Source: Streptomyces sp. NBC_00457 (GTDB taxonomy: Bacteria; Actinomycetota; Actinomycetes; Streptomycetales; Streptomycetaceae). Taken from it: a stretch of DNA of 64,000 bases. The notes below the pieces were generated by a model. The model saw nothing but the letters and a program-made list of their open reading frames with translations. It ran no database searches and was not told where the DNA came from. Made by a program: the position numbers and the translations under genes. The stretch is from the NCBI RefSeq assembly GCF_036014015.1, contig NZ_CP107905.1, positions 2,976,001-3,040,000 on the forward strand. Direction: 5' to 3'. Below, in pieces: positions 1-8,285 of this stretch. How positions within the stretch are numbered: position 1 is the stretch's first letter; every line of letters starts with the position of its first letter.

Positions 1-1035
1 CGCCATCTCCGCGACCTGGTGGGCGACGGTCTGCAGATCCCTCAACTTGCCGCCGAAAGCGTCCCGTCCGGCGGTGTGGGCGAGGGTGGCGTCCAGGGCG
101 GCCTGCGCCATACCGACCGCGAAGGCGCCGACGCTGGGCCGGAACAGGTTCAGGGTGCCCATGGCCACGCGGAAGCCGCGGTCGACCTCACCGAGCACGT
201 CATCCGCGGTGACCGGCACGGCATCGAAGACCAGGCTGCCGATGGGGTGCGGGGACAGCATCTCCAGCGCGGCGCCGGTGAGGCCGGGACGGTCGGCGGG
301 CACGAGAAAGGCGGTGACACCACGGGCGCCGGTGCCGGGCGTGGTGCGCGCGAAGACGGTGTAGCAGTCGGCCTCAGGGGCGTTGGAGATCCAGCACTTC
401 TCGCCGGTGAGCCGCCAGCGGGAGGGGCCGTCGGGAGCAGCGAGGGGGGAGTCGTCGGTGTCGGCGGCGGGTGAGTTGTCGGGGGCGAAGGGTGAGCCGT
501 GGGGCTCGGCAGCGGGTGAGCTGTCGAGACCGGCGAAGGGTGAGCCGTCGGGCTCGGCAGCGGGCGAGCCCTCAGTGTCGGCGCGAGGTGAGCCGTCCCG
601 TCGAGCGGCTTCCGCTTCCCTCTCCCCCTCCCCATCCGCCCGCAGCGCCAGTGCGCCCGCGTCCGACCCCGCTCCCGGCTCGCTCAGCGCGAAGGCGGCG
701 ATCGCCGTGCCCTCGCTGACCCGGGGCAGCCAGTGGGCGCGCTGGGCCGGGGTGCCGTAGGCGTGGACGGGGTGGGCGCCGAGGCCCTGGAGGGCGAGGG
801 CGGTCTCGGCCTCGGTGCAGGCGTATGCGAGGGACTCGCGCATCAGGCAGAGATCGACCGCGCCGGAGGTGAACAGCCGCTCCAGCAGCCCCAGTCGGCC
901 CAGCTCCGCCACGAGCGCACGGTTGACCCGCCCCGGCTCGCCTTTCTCCGCGAGCGGGCGCAGCCGTTCGGCGGCCAGCGTGCGCAGCTCGGCACACCAG
1001 GCGATCTGTCGCGGTTCGAGTGAGAATGCGGACAT
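1..1035 (-). CDS. Acyl-CoA dehydrogenase (3' end outside window)
   Basis: Predicted flavoenzyme that oxidises a CoA thioester and passes electrons to ETF (family knowledge). The window holds the first 345 codons, from ATG at 1033-1035 (MSAFSLEPRQ); the C-terminal catalytic part lies beyond base 1. The flavin/substrate motif FALSEPGAGSDAG is near residues 115-127. A low-complexity insert of about 70 residues follows, and then WRLTGEKCWISNA near residue 206, which in ordinary members comes only a few residues after the flavin motif. Later blocks such as FGGKLRDLQTVAHQ are normal, so the frame is intact through the insert. It is divergent from the aryl-CoA ligase across a 125-bp promoter region, suggesting a role in the same CoA-dependent catabolism. 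The substrate is unknown. Confidence 0.9.
   Translation of the reverse strand, partial: MSAFSLEPRQIAWCAELRTLAAERLRPLAEKGEPGRVNRALVAELGRLGLLERLFTSGAVDLCLMRESLAYACTEAETALALQGLGAHPVHAYGTPAQRAHWLPRVSEGTAIAAFALSEPGAGSDAGALALRADGEGEREAEAARRDGSPRADTEGSPAAEPDGSPFAGLDSSPAAEPHGSPFAPDNSPAADTDDSPLAAPDGPSRWRLTGEKCWISNAPEADCYTVFARTTPGTGARGVTAFLVPADRPGLTGAALEMLSPHPIGSLVFDAVPVTADDVLGEVDRGFRVAMGTLNLFRPSVGAFAVGMAQAALDATLAHTAGRDAFGGKLRDLQTVAHQVAEMA
421..640 (-). repeat. 48-bp tandem repeat insert inside the acyl-CoA dehydrogenase
   Basis: An in-frame low-complexity insert built from about three 48-bp (16-residue) units. The phrase GGCGAAGGGTGAGCCGT recurs at 484 and 532, with degenerate units on either side. 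The protein reads as units of the form (D/E)-x-S-P-A-A-(E/D)-x-x-x-S-P-(F/L)-A, rich in Pro, Ser, Asp and Gly. It lies between the flavin motif and the WRLTGEKCW strand, probably in a surface loop of the middle beta domain. Confidence 0.85.
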
Positions 1036-1082
1036 CGCCGGTCCCCTCTCCCGTTCGTCTCCCCCGACGGTATCGCGCACCG

Positions 1083-1122
1083 TTGACTGCCGTCACCAAC
1101 ACGATACGCTCGTTGCGCGAGC
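1083..1122 (+). promoter_or_regulatory. Candidate promoter and dyad for the aryl-CoA ligase
   Basis: TTGACT (1083-1088) and TACGCT (1105-1110) are separated by 16 bp and resemble a housekeeping promoter upstream of the ligase ATG at 1161. A perfect inverted repeat GCTCG-N5-CGAGC (1108-1122) overlaps the -10 element and probable start point, a position suited to repression. The PaaX-type regulator encoded two genes along is the obvious candidate ligand; this is inference. Confidence 0.45.
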
Positions 1123-1160
1123 CCACCACCACGCCCATCACGGCAAGGGGGCGAACCGCC

Positions 1161-2816
1161 ATGGACAACCCGGACGCCGGCGTCACCGGGCGGCCGACGA
1201 CCTCGGCCCACGTCGACTCCTTCGCGCGCGAGCACCTGCCGCCGCCCGACCAGTGGCCCGAGCTCCGCTTCGATCTGCCGGAGCTGCGTTACCCCGACCG
1301 GCTGAACTGCGCCGCCGAACTGCTCGCCGGGCCGGACGACGACCGGTCGGCGTTCCACACGCCGAACGGCGACACATGGTCGTACGGCACACTGCGCGCC
1401 CGAGTCGACCGGCTCGCGCATCTGCTCACCGATGACCTGGGCGTCGTGCCCGGCAATCGCGTCCTGTTGCGCGGCCCCACCACCCCCTGGCTGGCCGCCT
1501 GCTGGCTGGCGGTGCTGAAGGCGGGCGCGGTCGCGGTGACCGTGCTGGCCCAGCAGCGTCCGCACGAGCTGAGGACCATGTGCGAGATCGCCGAGGTGCG
1601 GCACGCGCTGTGCGACATCCGGGCCGTGGACGACCTCGCCAAGGCCGAGATACCGGGGCTGCGCATCACGACGTACGGCGGCGACGCCCCGGACGACCTG
1701 CTGCACCGCACGGCGCCCGACACGCCGTACCCGGCCGTGGACTCCGCCGCCGACGACGTGGCGCTGATCGCCTTCACCTCCGGCACCACCGGCCGCCCCA
1801 AGGGGTGCATGCACTTCCACCGGGATGTGCTCGCGATAGCGGACACCTTCTCCAAGCATGTGCTGCGCCCACATGTGGGCGATGTCTTCGCCGGCAGTCC
1901 CCCGCTCGGCTTCACCTTCGGGCTCGGCGGTCTGGTGATCTTCCCGATGCGGGCCGGCGCGAGCGCGCTGCTGCTCGAACAGGCGGGCCCCAAGCAGCTG
2001 TTGCCCGCGATCGCCGAGCACCGCGTCTCGGTGCTGTTCACCGCGCCGACGGCGTACCGCGTGATGCTCGACGAGCTCGCCGCGTACGACATCTCCTCGC
2101 TGCGCCGCTGTGTCTCCGCCGGCGAGAACCTGCCCGCCGCCACCTGGCGGGCCTGGCACGAGCGCACCGGGCTGCGCATCATCAACGGCATCGGCGCCAC
2201 CGAGCTGCTGCACATCTTCATCTCGGCGGCCGACGAGCACATCCGGCCAGGCACGACGGGAGTTCCCGTACCGGGGTGGCACGCGCGCGTGGTCGACGAG
2301 AACGGCGTGGAGCTGCCCGACGGCGAGCCGGGACTGCTCGCGGTGCGCGGGCCGGTCGGCTGCCGGTATCTCGCCGACCCGCGGCAGCGGGAGTATGTGC
2401 GCGACGGCTGGAACATCACGGGTGACACCTATGTGCGCGAGGTTGACGGCTACTTCCGCTATGTGGCCCGCGCGGACGACATGATCATCTCGGCCGGTTA
2501 CAACATCGCGGGCCCCGAGGTGGAGGACGCGCTGCTGCGTCACCCGGATGTGCTGGAGGCGGCCGTCGTGGGGCGCTCCGACGAGGCGCGCGGCCAGGTC
2601 GTGGTGGCGTACGCCGTGCTCAGGGAGGGCGCGCGGCGGGACGCCGAGGCGCTGCGCGACTTCGTGAAGGCGGAACTCGCGCCCTACAAGTGCCCGCGCG
2701 AGGTCGTCTTCCTGGACGCGCTGCCGCGCACGGCGACCGGCAAACTCCAGCGCTTCAGGCTGCGCGCCGAGGGTGACCGCCACTTGGGGCGGCGCACCGA
2801 AGGTGACCAGCGATGA
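1161..2816 (+). CDS. Aryl-CoA ligase (2-aminobenzoate/salicylate/benzoate-CoA ligase type)
   Basis: ATP-dependent ligase that adenylates an aromatic carboxylic acid and transfers it to CoA. The 551-residue product begins at ATG 1161 behind AGGGGG; an upstream in-frame ATG at 1020 would extend into the promoter and lacks a ribosome site. The AMP-binding motif FTSGTTGRPKG is near residues 204-214, GIGATELL follows, and the catalytic lysine motif TATGKLQRF is near residue 528. The substrate is inferred from the neighbours: the fused monooxygenase/reductase encoded at 4807-7170 belongs to the 2-aminobenzoyl-CoA or salicylyl-CoA route. It ends 15 bp before the PaaX-type regulator and is probably co-transcribed with it. 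Confidence 0.88.
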   Translation: MDNPDAGVTGRPTTSAHVDSFAREHLPPPDQWPELRFDLPELRYPDRLNCAAELLAGPDDDRSAFHTPNGDTWSYGTLRARVDRLAHLLTDDLGVVPGNRVLLRGPTTPWLAACWLAVLKAGAVAVTVLAQQRPHELRTMCEIAEVRHALCDIRAVDDLAKAEIPGLRITTYGGDAPDDLLHRTAPDTPYPAVDSAADDVALIAFTSGTTGRPKGCMHFHRDVLAIADTFSKHVLRPHVGDVFAGSPPLGFTFGLGGLVIFPMRAGASALLLEQAGPKQLLPAIAEHRVSVLFTAPTAYRVMLDELAAYDISSLRRCVSAGENLPAATWRAWHERTGLRIINGIGATELLHIFISAADEHIRPGTTGVPVPGWHARVVDENGVELPDGEPGLLAVRGPVGCRYLADPRQREYVRDGWNITGDTYVREVDGYFRYVARADDMIISAGYNIAGPEVEDALLRHPDVLEAAVVGRSDEARGQVVVAYAVLREGARRDAEALRDFVKAELAPYKCPREVVFLDALPRTATGKLQRFRLRAEGDRHLGRRTEGDQR

Positions 2817-2831
2817 TATCGACGACCTAAG

Positions 2832-3644
2832 ATGATCAACGTGTCCGACCAGCATGCTCCACGGTCCCTGATCGTCACGCTCTACGGCGCGTACGGCCGC
2901 CATATGACCGGCCCGGTGCCCGTCGCCGAGCTGATCCGGCTGCTCGCCGCGGTGGGCGTGGACGCGCCCTCCGTACGCTCGTCGGTGTCACGGCTGAAAC
3001 GGCGCGGGCTGCTGGTACCGGCCCGTACGGCGCGGGGCGCGGCCGGGTACGAACTGTCGCCGGACGCCCGCCAGTTGCTCGACGACGGCGACCGGCGCAT
3101 CTACGCCACCACGGCGCCCGAGGACACCGGCTGGGTGCTCGCCGTGTTCTCGGTGCCGGAGTCGGAGCGGCAGAAGCGGCATGTGCTGCGCTCGCGGCTG
3201 GCCGGTCTCGGCTTCGGCACCGCGGCCCCGGGGGTGTGGATCGCCCCGGCCCGGCTGTACGAGGAGGCCCGGCACACCCTCCAGCGGCTGCGGCTCGATC
3301 CGTACGTCGACTTCTTCCGCGGCGACCACCTCGGCTACGCGCCGACCGCGGAGGCGGTCGCCCGCTGGTGGGACCTGGCCGCGATCGCCAAGCAGCACGA
3401 GGCGTTCCTCGACCGCCACGCGCGCGTGCTGCACGACTGGGAGCAACGGGCGGACACTCCGCCCGAGGAGGCCTACCGCGACTATCTGCTCGCCCTGGAC
3501 TCCTGGCGCCATCTCCCCTACGCCGACCCGGGACTGCCCGCGCACCTGCTCCCCGCCGACTGGCCGGGCGCCCGCTCCGCGGCGGTGTTCCGGGGCTTGC
3601 ACGAGCGGCTGCGGGACGCGGGGGCCGGCTTCGCGGGCGTGTGA
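2832..3644 (+). CDS. PaaX-family transcriptional regulator
   Basis: A 270-residue regulator of the PaaX family, whose members repress CoA-thioester aromatic catabolism and are released by an aryl-CoA intermediate. The N-terminal winged-helix region (about residues 12-75) contains VDAPSVRSSVSRLKRRGLLV. The middle has the family phrase WVLAVFSVPESERQKRHVLRSRL split across about 95-120, and the C-terminal region contains WRHLPYADPGLPAHLLP. ATG 2832 is used; a GTG three codons later is possible. It lies directly after the ligase, as expected for a pathway-specific regulator. Candidate operators are the dyads at 1108-1122 and 8038-8051. Confidence 0.88.
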   Translation: MINVSDQHAPRSLIVTLYGAYGRHMTGPVPVAELIRLLAAVGVDAPSVRSSVSRLKRRGLLVPARTARGAAGYELSPDARQLLDDGDRRIYATTAPEDTGWVLAVFSVPESERQKRHVLRSRLAGLGFGTAAPGVWIAPARLYEEARHTLQRLRLDPYVDFFRGDHLGYAPTAEAVARWWDLAAIAKQHEAFLDRHARVLHDWEQRADTPPEEAYRDYLLALDSWRHLPYADPGLPAHLLPADWPGARSAAVFRGLHERLRDAGAGFAGV

Positions 3645-3692
3645 CCTCACCCACGGAATTGTGTGATCCCACCCACATCATGCGTCACTAAT

Positions 3693-3732
3693 GGAACCCT
3701 TAGGTTCTTCTATCGCTCTTCTCAAGGTTCTT
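3693..3732 (+). promoter_or_regulatory. Repeats upstream of cysD
   Basis: The 136-bp gap before cysD holds an inverted repeat GAACC-N4-GGTTC (3694-3707) and two direct copies of AGGTTCTT (3702-3709 and 3725-3732, 23 bp apart). The spacing of about two helical turns on one DNA face suggests a regulator site, possibly sulfur-responsive. No bound factor can be named. Confidence 0.35.
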
Positions 3733-3780
3733 ACCTAGCGTCCACTCAGCACGCCGGGTAAGGAAAGAGGATTCTGACGC

Positions 3781-4722
3781 ATGACCACCACGGCAAGGCA
3801 TCTCGGTGAGCGGCTGAAGGCCGAGGGACATCGCGTGGAAGTCCTCGACGCCCTGGAGTCGGAGGGCGTGCACATCTTCCGGGAGGTGGCGGGCGAGTTC
3901 GAGCGGCCGGTGATTCTGTTCTCGGGCGGCAAGGACTCCATCGTCATGCTGCATCTGGCGCTGAAGGCGTTCGCCCCCGCGGCGATTCCCTTCTCGCTGC
4001 TGCACGTGGACACCGGCCACAACTTCCCCGAGGTGCTCGACTACCGGGACCGTGTGGTGGCGGCACATGGACTGCGCCTCCATGTGGTCTCCGTACAGGA
4101 CTACATCGACCGGGGTGTGCTGCGCGAACGTCCCGACGGGACGCGGAATCCGCTGCAGACGCTGCCGCTGACCGAGAAGATCCAGGCGGAGAAGTTCGAC
4201 GCCGTCTTCGGCGGCGGACGCCGGGACGAGGAGAAGGCCCGCGCCAAGGAGCGGGTGTTCTCGCTGCGGGACGAGTTCTCGCAGTGGGACCCGCGCCGCC
4301 AGCGCCCCGAGCTGTGGAACCTCTACAACGGCCGCCACGCACCCGGCGAACACGTCCGCGTCTTCCCGCTGTCCAACTGGACCGAGCTGGACGTGTGGCA
4401 GTACATCGCCCGCGAGGGCATCGAACTGCCCCAGATCTACTTCGCGCACGAGCGTGAGGTGTTCCAGCGGGCCGGGATGTGGCTGACGGCCGGCGAGTGG
4501 GGCGGGCCGAAGGCGACCGAGACGGTGGAGAAGCGGCGAGTCCGCTACCGCACCGTCGGCGACATGTCCTGCACCGGCGCCGTCGACTCCGACGCCGACA
4601 CTATCGAGAAGGTCATCGCCGAGATCGCCGCGTCCCGGCTCACCGAACGCGGCGCCACCCGCGCCGACGACAAGCTCTCCGAGGCCGCGATGGAAGACCG
4701 TAAGCGCGATGGGTACTTCTGA
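3781..4722 (+). CDS. cysD: Sulfate adenylyltransferase subunit 2 (CysD), cysN not adjacent
   Basis: Small catalytic subunit of ATP sulfurylase, which makes adenosine 5'-phosphosulfate from ATP and sulfate. The 313-residue protein has the PP-loop LFSGGKDSIVML near residues 44-55, FGGGRRDEEKARAKERV near 141-157 and the C-terminal EAAMEDRKRDGYF typical of CysD. Its N-terminus is about 20 residues longer than usual. AGAGG precedes ATG 3781. CysD normally needs the GTPase subunit CysN, which almost always follows directly. Here the 84 bp after the stop lead into a convergent flavoenzyme, and no cysN was found anywhere in the window. It may pair with a CysN encoded elsewhere or be a second copy. 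Confidence 0.92.
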   Translation: MTTTARHLGERLKAEGHRVEVLDALESEGVHIFREVAGEFERPVILFSGGKDSIVMLHLALKAFAPAAIPFSLLHVDTGHNFPEVLDYRDRVVAAHGLRLHVVSVQDYIDRGVLRERPDGTRNPLQTLPLTEKIQAEKFDAVFGGGRRDEEKARAKERVFSLRDEFSQWDPRRQRPELWNLYNGRHAPGEHVRVFPLSNWTELDVWQYIAREGIELPQIYFAHEREVFQRAGMWLTAGEWGGPKATETVEKRRVRYRTVGDMSCTGAVDSDADTIEKVIAEIAASRLTERGATRADDKLSEAAMEDRKRDGYF

Positions 4723-4806
4723 CGATGTCCAGCGGTGCCGTCCGCGCTCGAGCGGGGAAACCCCCATCGCCCTCCGGTACGACTGCCCGCGGGCTTGACG
4801 CCGCCC

Positions 4807-7170
4807 TCAAGTCCCCAGCGTCAAGCGGGGCTTGGGGGCGTCCGTGCGGCCGGTCTGGGGGCGGCGGCTGCCTGCGCGGTACGGTGCCGGCCAGACGACG
4901 CCGGGGCCGTCGTAACCCTGCTCGGCCGCCGCGTGCAGCGTCCAGTGCGGGTCGTAGAGGTGGGGGCGGGCGAGGGCGCACAGGTCCGTGCGCCCGGCCA
5001 GGATCAGCGAGTTGACGTCGTCCCAGGAGGAGATCGCGCCGACGGCGGTCACGGGGATGCCGGTCTCGTGGCGGATGCGGTCGGCGTACGGCGTCTGGTA
5101 GGACCGCCCGAACTCCGGCCGCTCCTCGGCGACCACCTGCCCGGTCGACACGTCGATCGCGTCGGCGCCGTGCGCGGCGAAGGCGCGGGCGATCGCCACG
5201 GCCTCCTCGCCGCTCGTGCCGCCCTCGGCCCAGTCGGTGGCCGAGATCCGGACGGTCATGGGCCGCTCCTCGGGCCACACTCCCCGTACGGCGTCGAAGA
5301 CTTCCAGCGGGAAGCGGAGCCGTTTCGCGAGCGTGCCGCCGTAGGCGTCGGTGCGGTGGTTGGTCAGCGGGGAGAGGAAGCCGGAAAGCAAGTAGCCGTG
5401 GGCGCAGTGCAGTTCGAGGAGGTCGAAGCCGGCGCGGGCGGCACGCCAGGCGGCGGCCGTGAACTGCTCGCGTATGTCGGTGAGTTGGGCGCGGGTCAGC
5501 TCGCGGGGGGTCTGGCTCTGCGGTTTGTACGGCATCGGGGACGCGGCCACGAGCGGCCAGTTGCCGTCCTCCAGGGGCTCGTCCATGCCGTCCCACATCA
5601 GCTTGGTCGAGCCCTTGCGTCCGGAATGGCCGAGCTGGACGCCGATCGCGGTGCCGGGCGCCTGCGCGTGCACGAACTCGGTGATCCGTTTCCAGGACTC
5701 GGCCTGCTTGCCGGTGTAGAGGCCGGTGCAGCCCGGGGTGATCCGGCCCTCCGCGCTCACGCACACCATCTCGGTCATCACCAGAGCGGCGCCGCCGAGC
5801 GCCCGTGCGCCCAGGTGGACGAGGTGGAAGTCGCCGGGGACGCCGTCGAGGGCCGAGTACATGTCCATCGGGGACACCACGACCCGGTTGCGCAGCGTCA
5901 GGCCGCGCAGCCGGAACGGCGTGAACATCGGCGGCGTACCGGGCGGGCAGCCGAACGCGCGCTCCACGGACTCGGTGAAGTGGGCGTCGCGCAGTCGCAG
6001 GTTGTCGTGGGTGACACGGCGGCTGCGGGTGAGCAGGTTGAAGGCGAACTGGCGGGGCGGCTGGTCGAGATAGCGGGCGACGTTCTCGAACCACTCCAGG
6101 CTGGCGCGGGCGGCACGCTGGGTGGAGGCGACGACAGGGCGCCGCTCCTCCTCGTAGGCCTCCAACGCACGCTCCAGCGTGGGCTGTTCCTCCAGGCAGG
6201 CCGCCAGCGCCAGGGCGTCCTCGACCGCGAGCTTGGTGCCGGAGCCGATGGAGAAGTGGGCGGTGTGAGCGGCGTCGCCCAGCAGCACCACGTTCCCGTG
6301 CGACCAGCGTTCGTTGACCACCGTACGGAACGTGGTCCACGCCGACTTGTTGGACCTCAACGGGCGACCGCCGAGCGCTTCCGCGAAGATCTTGGCACAG
6401 CGTTCGACGGACTCCTGGTCGTCGAGATCCTCGAAGCCTGCTGCCTGCCAGACCTCTTCGCGCATCTCGATGATCACGGTGGAGGCGTCGGGCGCGTAGG
6501 GGTAGCCGTGAAGCTGCATCACGCCGTGTTCGGTTTCGGCGATCTCGAAGCGGAAGGCGTCGAAGGCGAAGTCGGCTGCCAGCCAGATGTAGCGGCAGTG
6601 GTGGGTGGCCACATGGGGGCGGAACACATGGGCGTAGGCCTCGCGGGTGGTGCTGTGCACCCCGTCGGCGGCGATGACGAGGTCGTATGTCTCCGCCAGC
6701 CAGGCCGGGTAGGGGGCTTCCGCGCGGAAGCGGAGGTCGATGCCGAGGGTGCGGCAGCGTTCGTGCAGGACTTCCAGGAGCCGTTTTCTGCCGAGGGCGG
6801 CGAAGCCGTGTCCTCCGGAGGTGTGGCGGGTGCCTCGGTGGACGATGTCGATGTCGTCCCAGCGGATGAAGTGTTTTTGGAGGGCCTCGTAGACCACGGG
6901 GTCGGCGTGTTCGATGCCGCCGAGGGTTTCGTCGGAGAGGACTACTCCGAAGCCGAAGGTGTCGTTGGGGGCGTTGCGTTCCCAGACGGTGACTTCTCGG
7001 GAGGGGTCGAGGCGTTTGAGCAACGCGGCGGCGTAGAGGCCGCCGGGGCCTCCGCCGACGATCGCCACGCGTAGGGGGTGGTTGGTCGTCGTGGGCGGCT
7101 GCGGGTGCGTTGTGGCTTGTCGCGCAGTTCCCCGCGCCCCTGAGGTTGGCACGATCACCGCCCCCTCCAT
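4807..7170 (-). CDS. Bifunctional aryl-CoA monooxygenase/reductase (2-aminobenzoyl-CoA monooxygenase/reductase or salicylyl-CoA 5-hydroxylase type)
   Basis: A fusion of two flavoenzymes acting on an aryl-CoA. The N-terminal half is a class A FAD monooxygenase: dinucleotide motif VAIVGGGPGGLYAAALL near residue 35 and the second FAD motif GDAAHTAHFSIGSG near 295. The C-terminal half is an Old Yellow Enzyme barrel: RNRVVVSPMDMYSA near 425 and HCAHGYLLSGFLSP near 580. This architecture is known for 2-aminobenzoyl-CoA monooxygenase/reductase, which hydroxylates and reduces the ring; streptomycete homologues are also named salicylyl-CoA 5-hydroxylase/oxidoreductase. The start is uncertain: ATG 7170 overlaps the hydratase stop by 16 bp, but the next 30 codons run through a dispersed intergenic repeat, and true homology begins near codon 33. 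Confidence 0.88.
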   Translation of the reverse strand: MEGAVIVPTSGARGTARQATTHPQPPTTTNHPLRVAIVGGGPGGLYAAALLKRLDPSREVTVWERNAPNDTFGFGVVLSDETLGGIEHADPVVYEALQKHFIRWDDIDIVHRGTRHTSGGHGFAALGRKRLLEVLHERCRTLGIDLRFRAEAPYPAWLAETYDLVIAADGVHSTTREAYAHVFRPHVATHHCRYIWLAADFAFDAFRFEIAETEHGVMQLHGYPYAPDASTVIIEMREEVWQAAGFEDLDDQESVERCAKIFAEALGGRPLRSNKSAWTTFRTVVNERWSHGNVVLLGDAAHTAHFSIGSGTKLAVEDALALAACLEEQPTLERALEAYEEERRPVVASTQRAARASLEWFENVARYLDQPPRQFAFNLLTRSRRVTHDNLRLRDAHFTESVERAFGCPPGTPPMFTPFRLRGLTLRNRVVVSPMDMYSALDGVPGDFHLVHLGARALGGAALVMTEMVCVSAEGRITPGCTGLYTGKQAESWKRITEFVHAQAPGTAIGVQLGHSGRKGSTKLMWDGMDEPLEDGNWPLVAASPMPYKPQSQTPRELTRAQLTDIREQFTAAAWRAARAGFDLLELHCAHGYLLSGFLSPLTNHRTDAYGGTLAKRLRFPLEVFDAVRGVWPEERPMTVRISATDWAEGGTSGEEAVAIARAFAAHGADAIDVSTGQVVAEERPEFGRSYQTPYADRIRHETGIPVTAVGAISSWDDVNSLILAGRTDLCALARPHLYDPHWTLHAAAEQGYDGPGVVWPAPYRAGSRRPQTGRTDAPKPRLTLGT
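7091..7143 (-). repeat. Dispersed intergenic repeat, copy 1
   Basis: Reads on the minus strand as AGGGGCGCGGGGAACTGCGC, then GACAAGCCACAA and CCCGCAGCC. The same element occurs at 8758-8811 and 19258-19342. Here it sits between the hydratase and the flavoenzyme and is included in the nominal N-terminus of the latter. Such elements are scattered between genes in many Streptomyces genomes. Confidence 0.75.
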
Positions 7171-7982
7171 TTGGGAGGGCGCTTTTCCTTGAAGGCTGCG
7201 TGGAACTCTGCGTAGTCGTCGCCGTTCATCAGAAGGGCCTGCGTCGAGGCGTCCAGCTCTACCGACGCCGCCAGTGGCATGTCCAGTTCCGCTGTCAGCA
7301 ACGCCTTTGTCTGGGCGTACGCCAGCGCCGGGCCCTCCGCCAAGCGGCGGGCCAGCGCACCCGCCGCCTCATCCGCTCGGCCTTCGTCCGTCAGTTCGCT
7401 GATCAGGCCGATGCGCTCGGCCTCGGGGGCCCTGACCGGCTCGCCCAGCATCAGCAGGCGGGTCGCGTGGCCCAGGCCGACGACCCTGGGCAGCAGATAG
7501 GCCGCGCCCATGTCGCCACCGGACAGGCCGACCCTCGTGAACAGGAAGGCGAAGCGGGCGCTGGGGTCGGCGACGCGGAAGTCGGCGGCCAGGGCGAGGA
7601 CCGCGCCCGCGCCGGCGGCCACGCCGTGCACGGCCGCGATCACCGGGAACGGGCACTCCCGTACGGCACGGACCACCTGCCCGGTCATCCGGTTGAAGTC
7701 GAGAAGCTGGGCGGTGTCCATGGCGAGGGTGGCGCCGATGATCTCGTCGACGTCGCCGCCGGAGCAGAAGCCGCGTCCCTCGCCGGCCAGCACCAGCGCG
7801 CGGACCGCCCGCTCCCGGGACAGCTCGGCGAGCAGGTCGCGCAGGTCGGCGTAGGCGCCGAAGGTGAGGGCGTTGAGTTTCTCGGGGCGGGCGAGGGTGA
7901 CGGTGGCGACACCGTCGGTGAGCTCGACCCGCAGGTGCTGCCAGTCGGAGGTGCGGGCGGCCGAGCCGGTGAAGGGACTCAT
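7155..7982 (-). CDS. Enoyl-CoA hydratase/isomerase family protein
   Basis: A 275-residue crotonase-fold enzyme. The start is ATG 7982 (MSPFTGSA), 9 bases behind GAGGAGG; a longer reading from 8015 lacks a site. The oxyanion-hole segments EGRGFCSGGDVDE (near residue 75) and HGVAAGAGAVLALAAD (near 120) are present. The classical hydratase glutamate motif is replaced by FTRVGLSGGDMGA, so it may be an isomerase or hydrolase variant rather than a standard hydratase. It lies immediately upstream of the aryl-CoA monooxygenase/reductase and presumably handles the dearomatised CoA product. A candidate promoter with an internal dyad lies at 8032-8060. Confidence 0.88.
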   Translation of the reverse strand: MSPFTGSAARTSDWQHLRVELTDGVATVTLARPEKLNALTFGAYADLRDLLAELSRERAVRALVLAGEGRGFCSGGDVDEIIGATLAMDTAQLLDFNRMTGQVVRAVRECPFPVIAAVHGVAAGAGAVLALAADFRVADPSARFAFLFTRVGLSGGDMGAAYLLPRVVGLGHATRLLMLGEPVRAPEAERIGLISELTDEGRADEAAGALARRLAEGPALAYAQTKALLTAELDMPLAASVELDASTQALLMNGDDYAEFHAAFKEKRPPKWRGR

Positions 7983-8031
7983 GACGTGGGGCCTCCTCGG
8001 GCGACGTTGCCTCACGGGGCTCTACCCTTCG

Positions 8032-8060
8032 AAGTTATCACTCATATGTGACTGTCGTCA
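8032..8060 (-). promoter_or_regulatory. Candidate promoter and operator of the hydratase-monooxygenase operon
   Basis: On the minus strand, TGACGA (8055-8060) and TAACTT (8032-8037) are 17 bp apart. The spacer contains the AT-rich dyad TCACATATGAGTGA (8038-8051; TCAC/GTGA arms around CATATG). A dyad inside the spacer is a typical repressor position. It is about 50 bp upstream of the ATG at 7982. Confidence 0.45.
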
Positions 8061-8285
8061 TGAGGGCGCGATAGAGCCGGGCGGCACCGTAGTTGTCACG
8101 GGTAACCGGCCTCTGTCACATCCGTCACGGCACAGCACGGATCGGCGACAGCGCGGTAACGGCGGGAGCAGCCGCGGTGGGCGGACCGTTGGGAGGGGTA
8201 AGCCGCTCGATACCGGGGCCGAAGGTCCCGTACGGCGTCCGTCGAGCACTCTGCCGGAGGGCGCCGTACCATTCATATGGTTGAA

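Noticed and set aside
843..2903. A 686-codon minus-strand frame opposite the aryl-CoA ligase
   Set aside because: It is the mirror of a well-conserved gene in high-GC DNA; it has no family motifs and an Arg/Gly/Val-rich composition.
4723..4806. Possible cysN remnant after cysD
   Set aside because: Translations of all frames show no GTPase motif or CysN-like start; it is treated as plain spacer.
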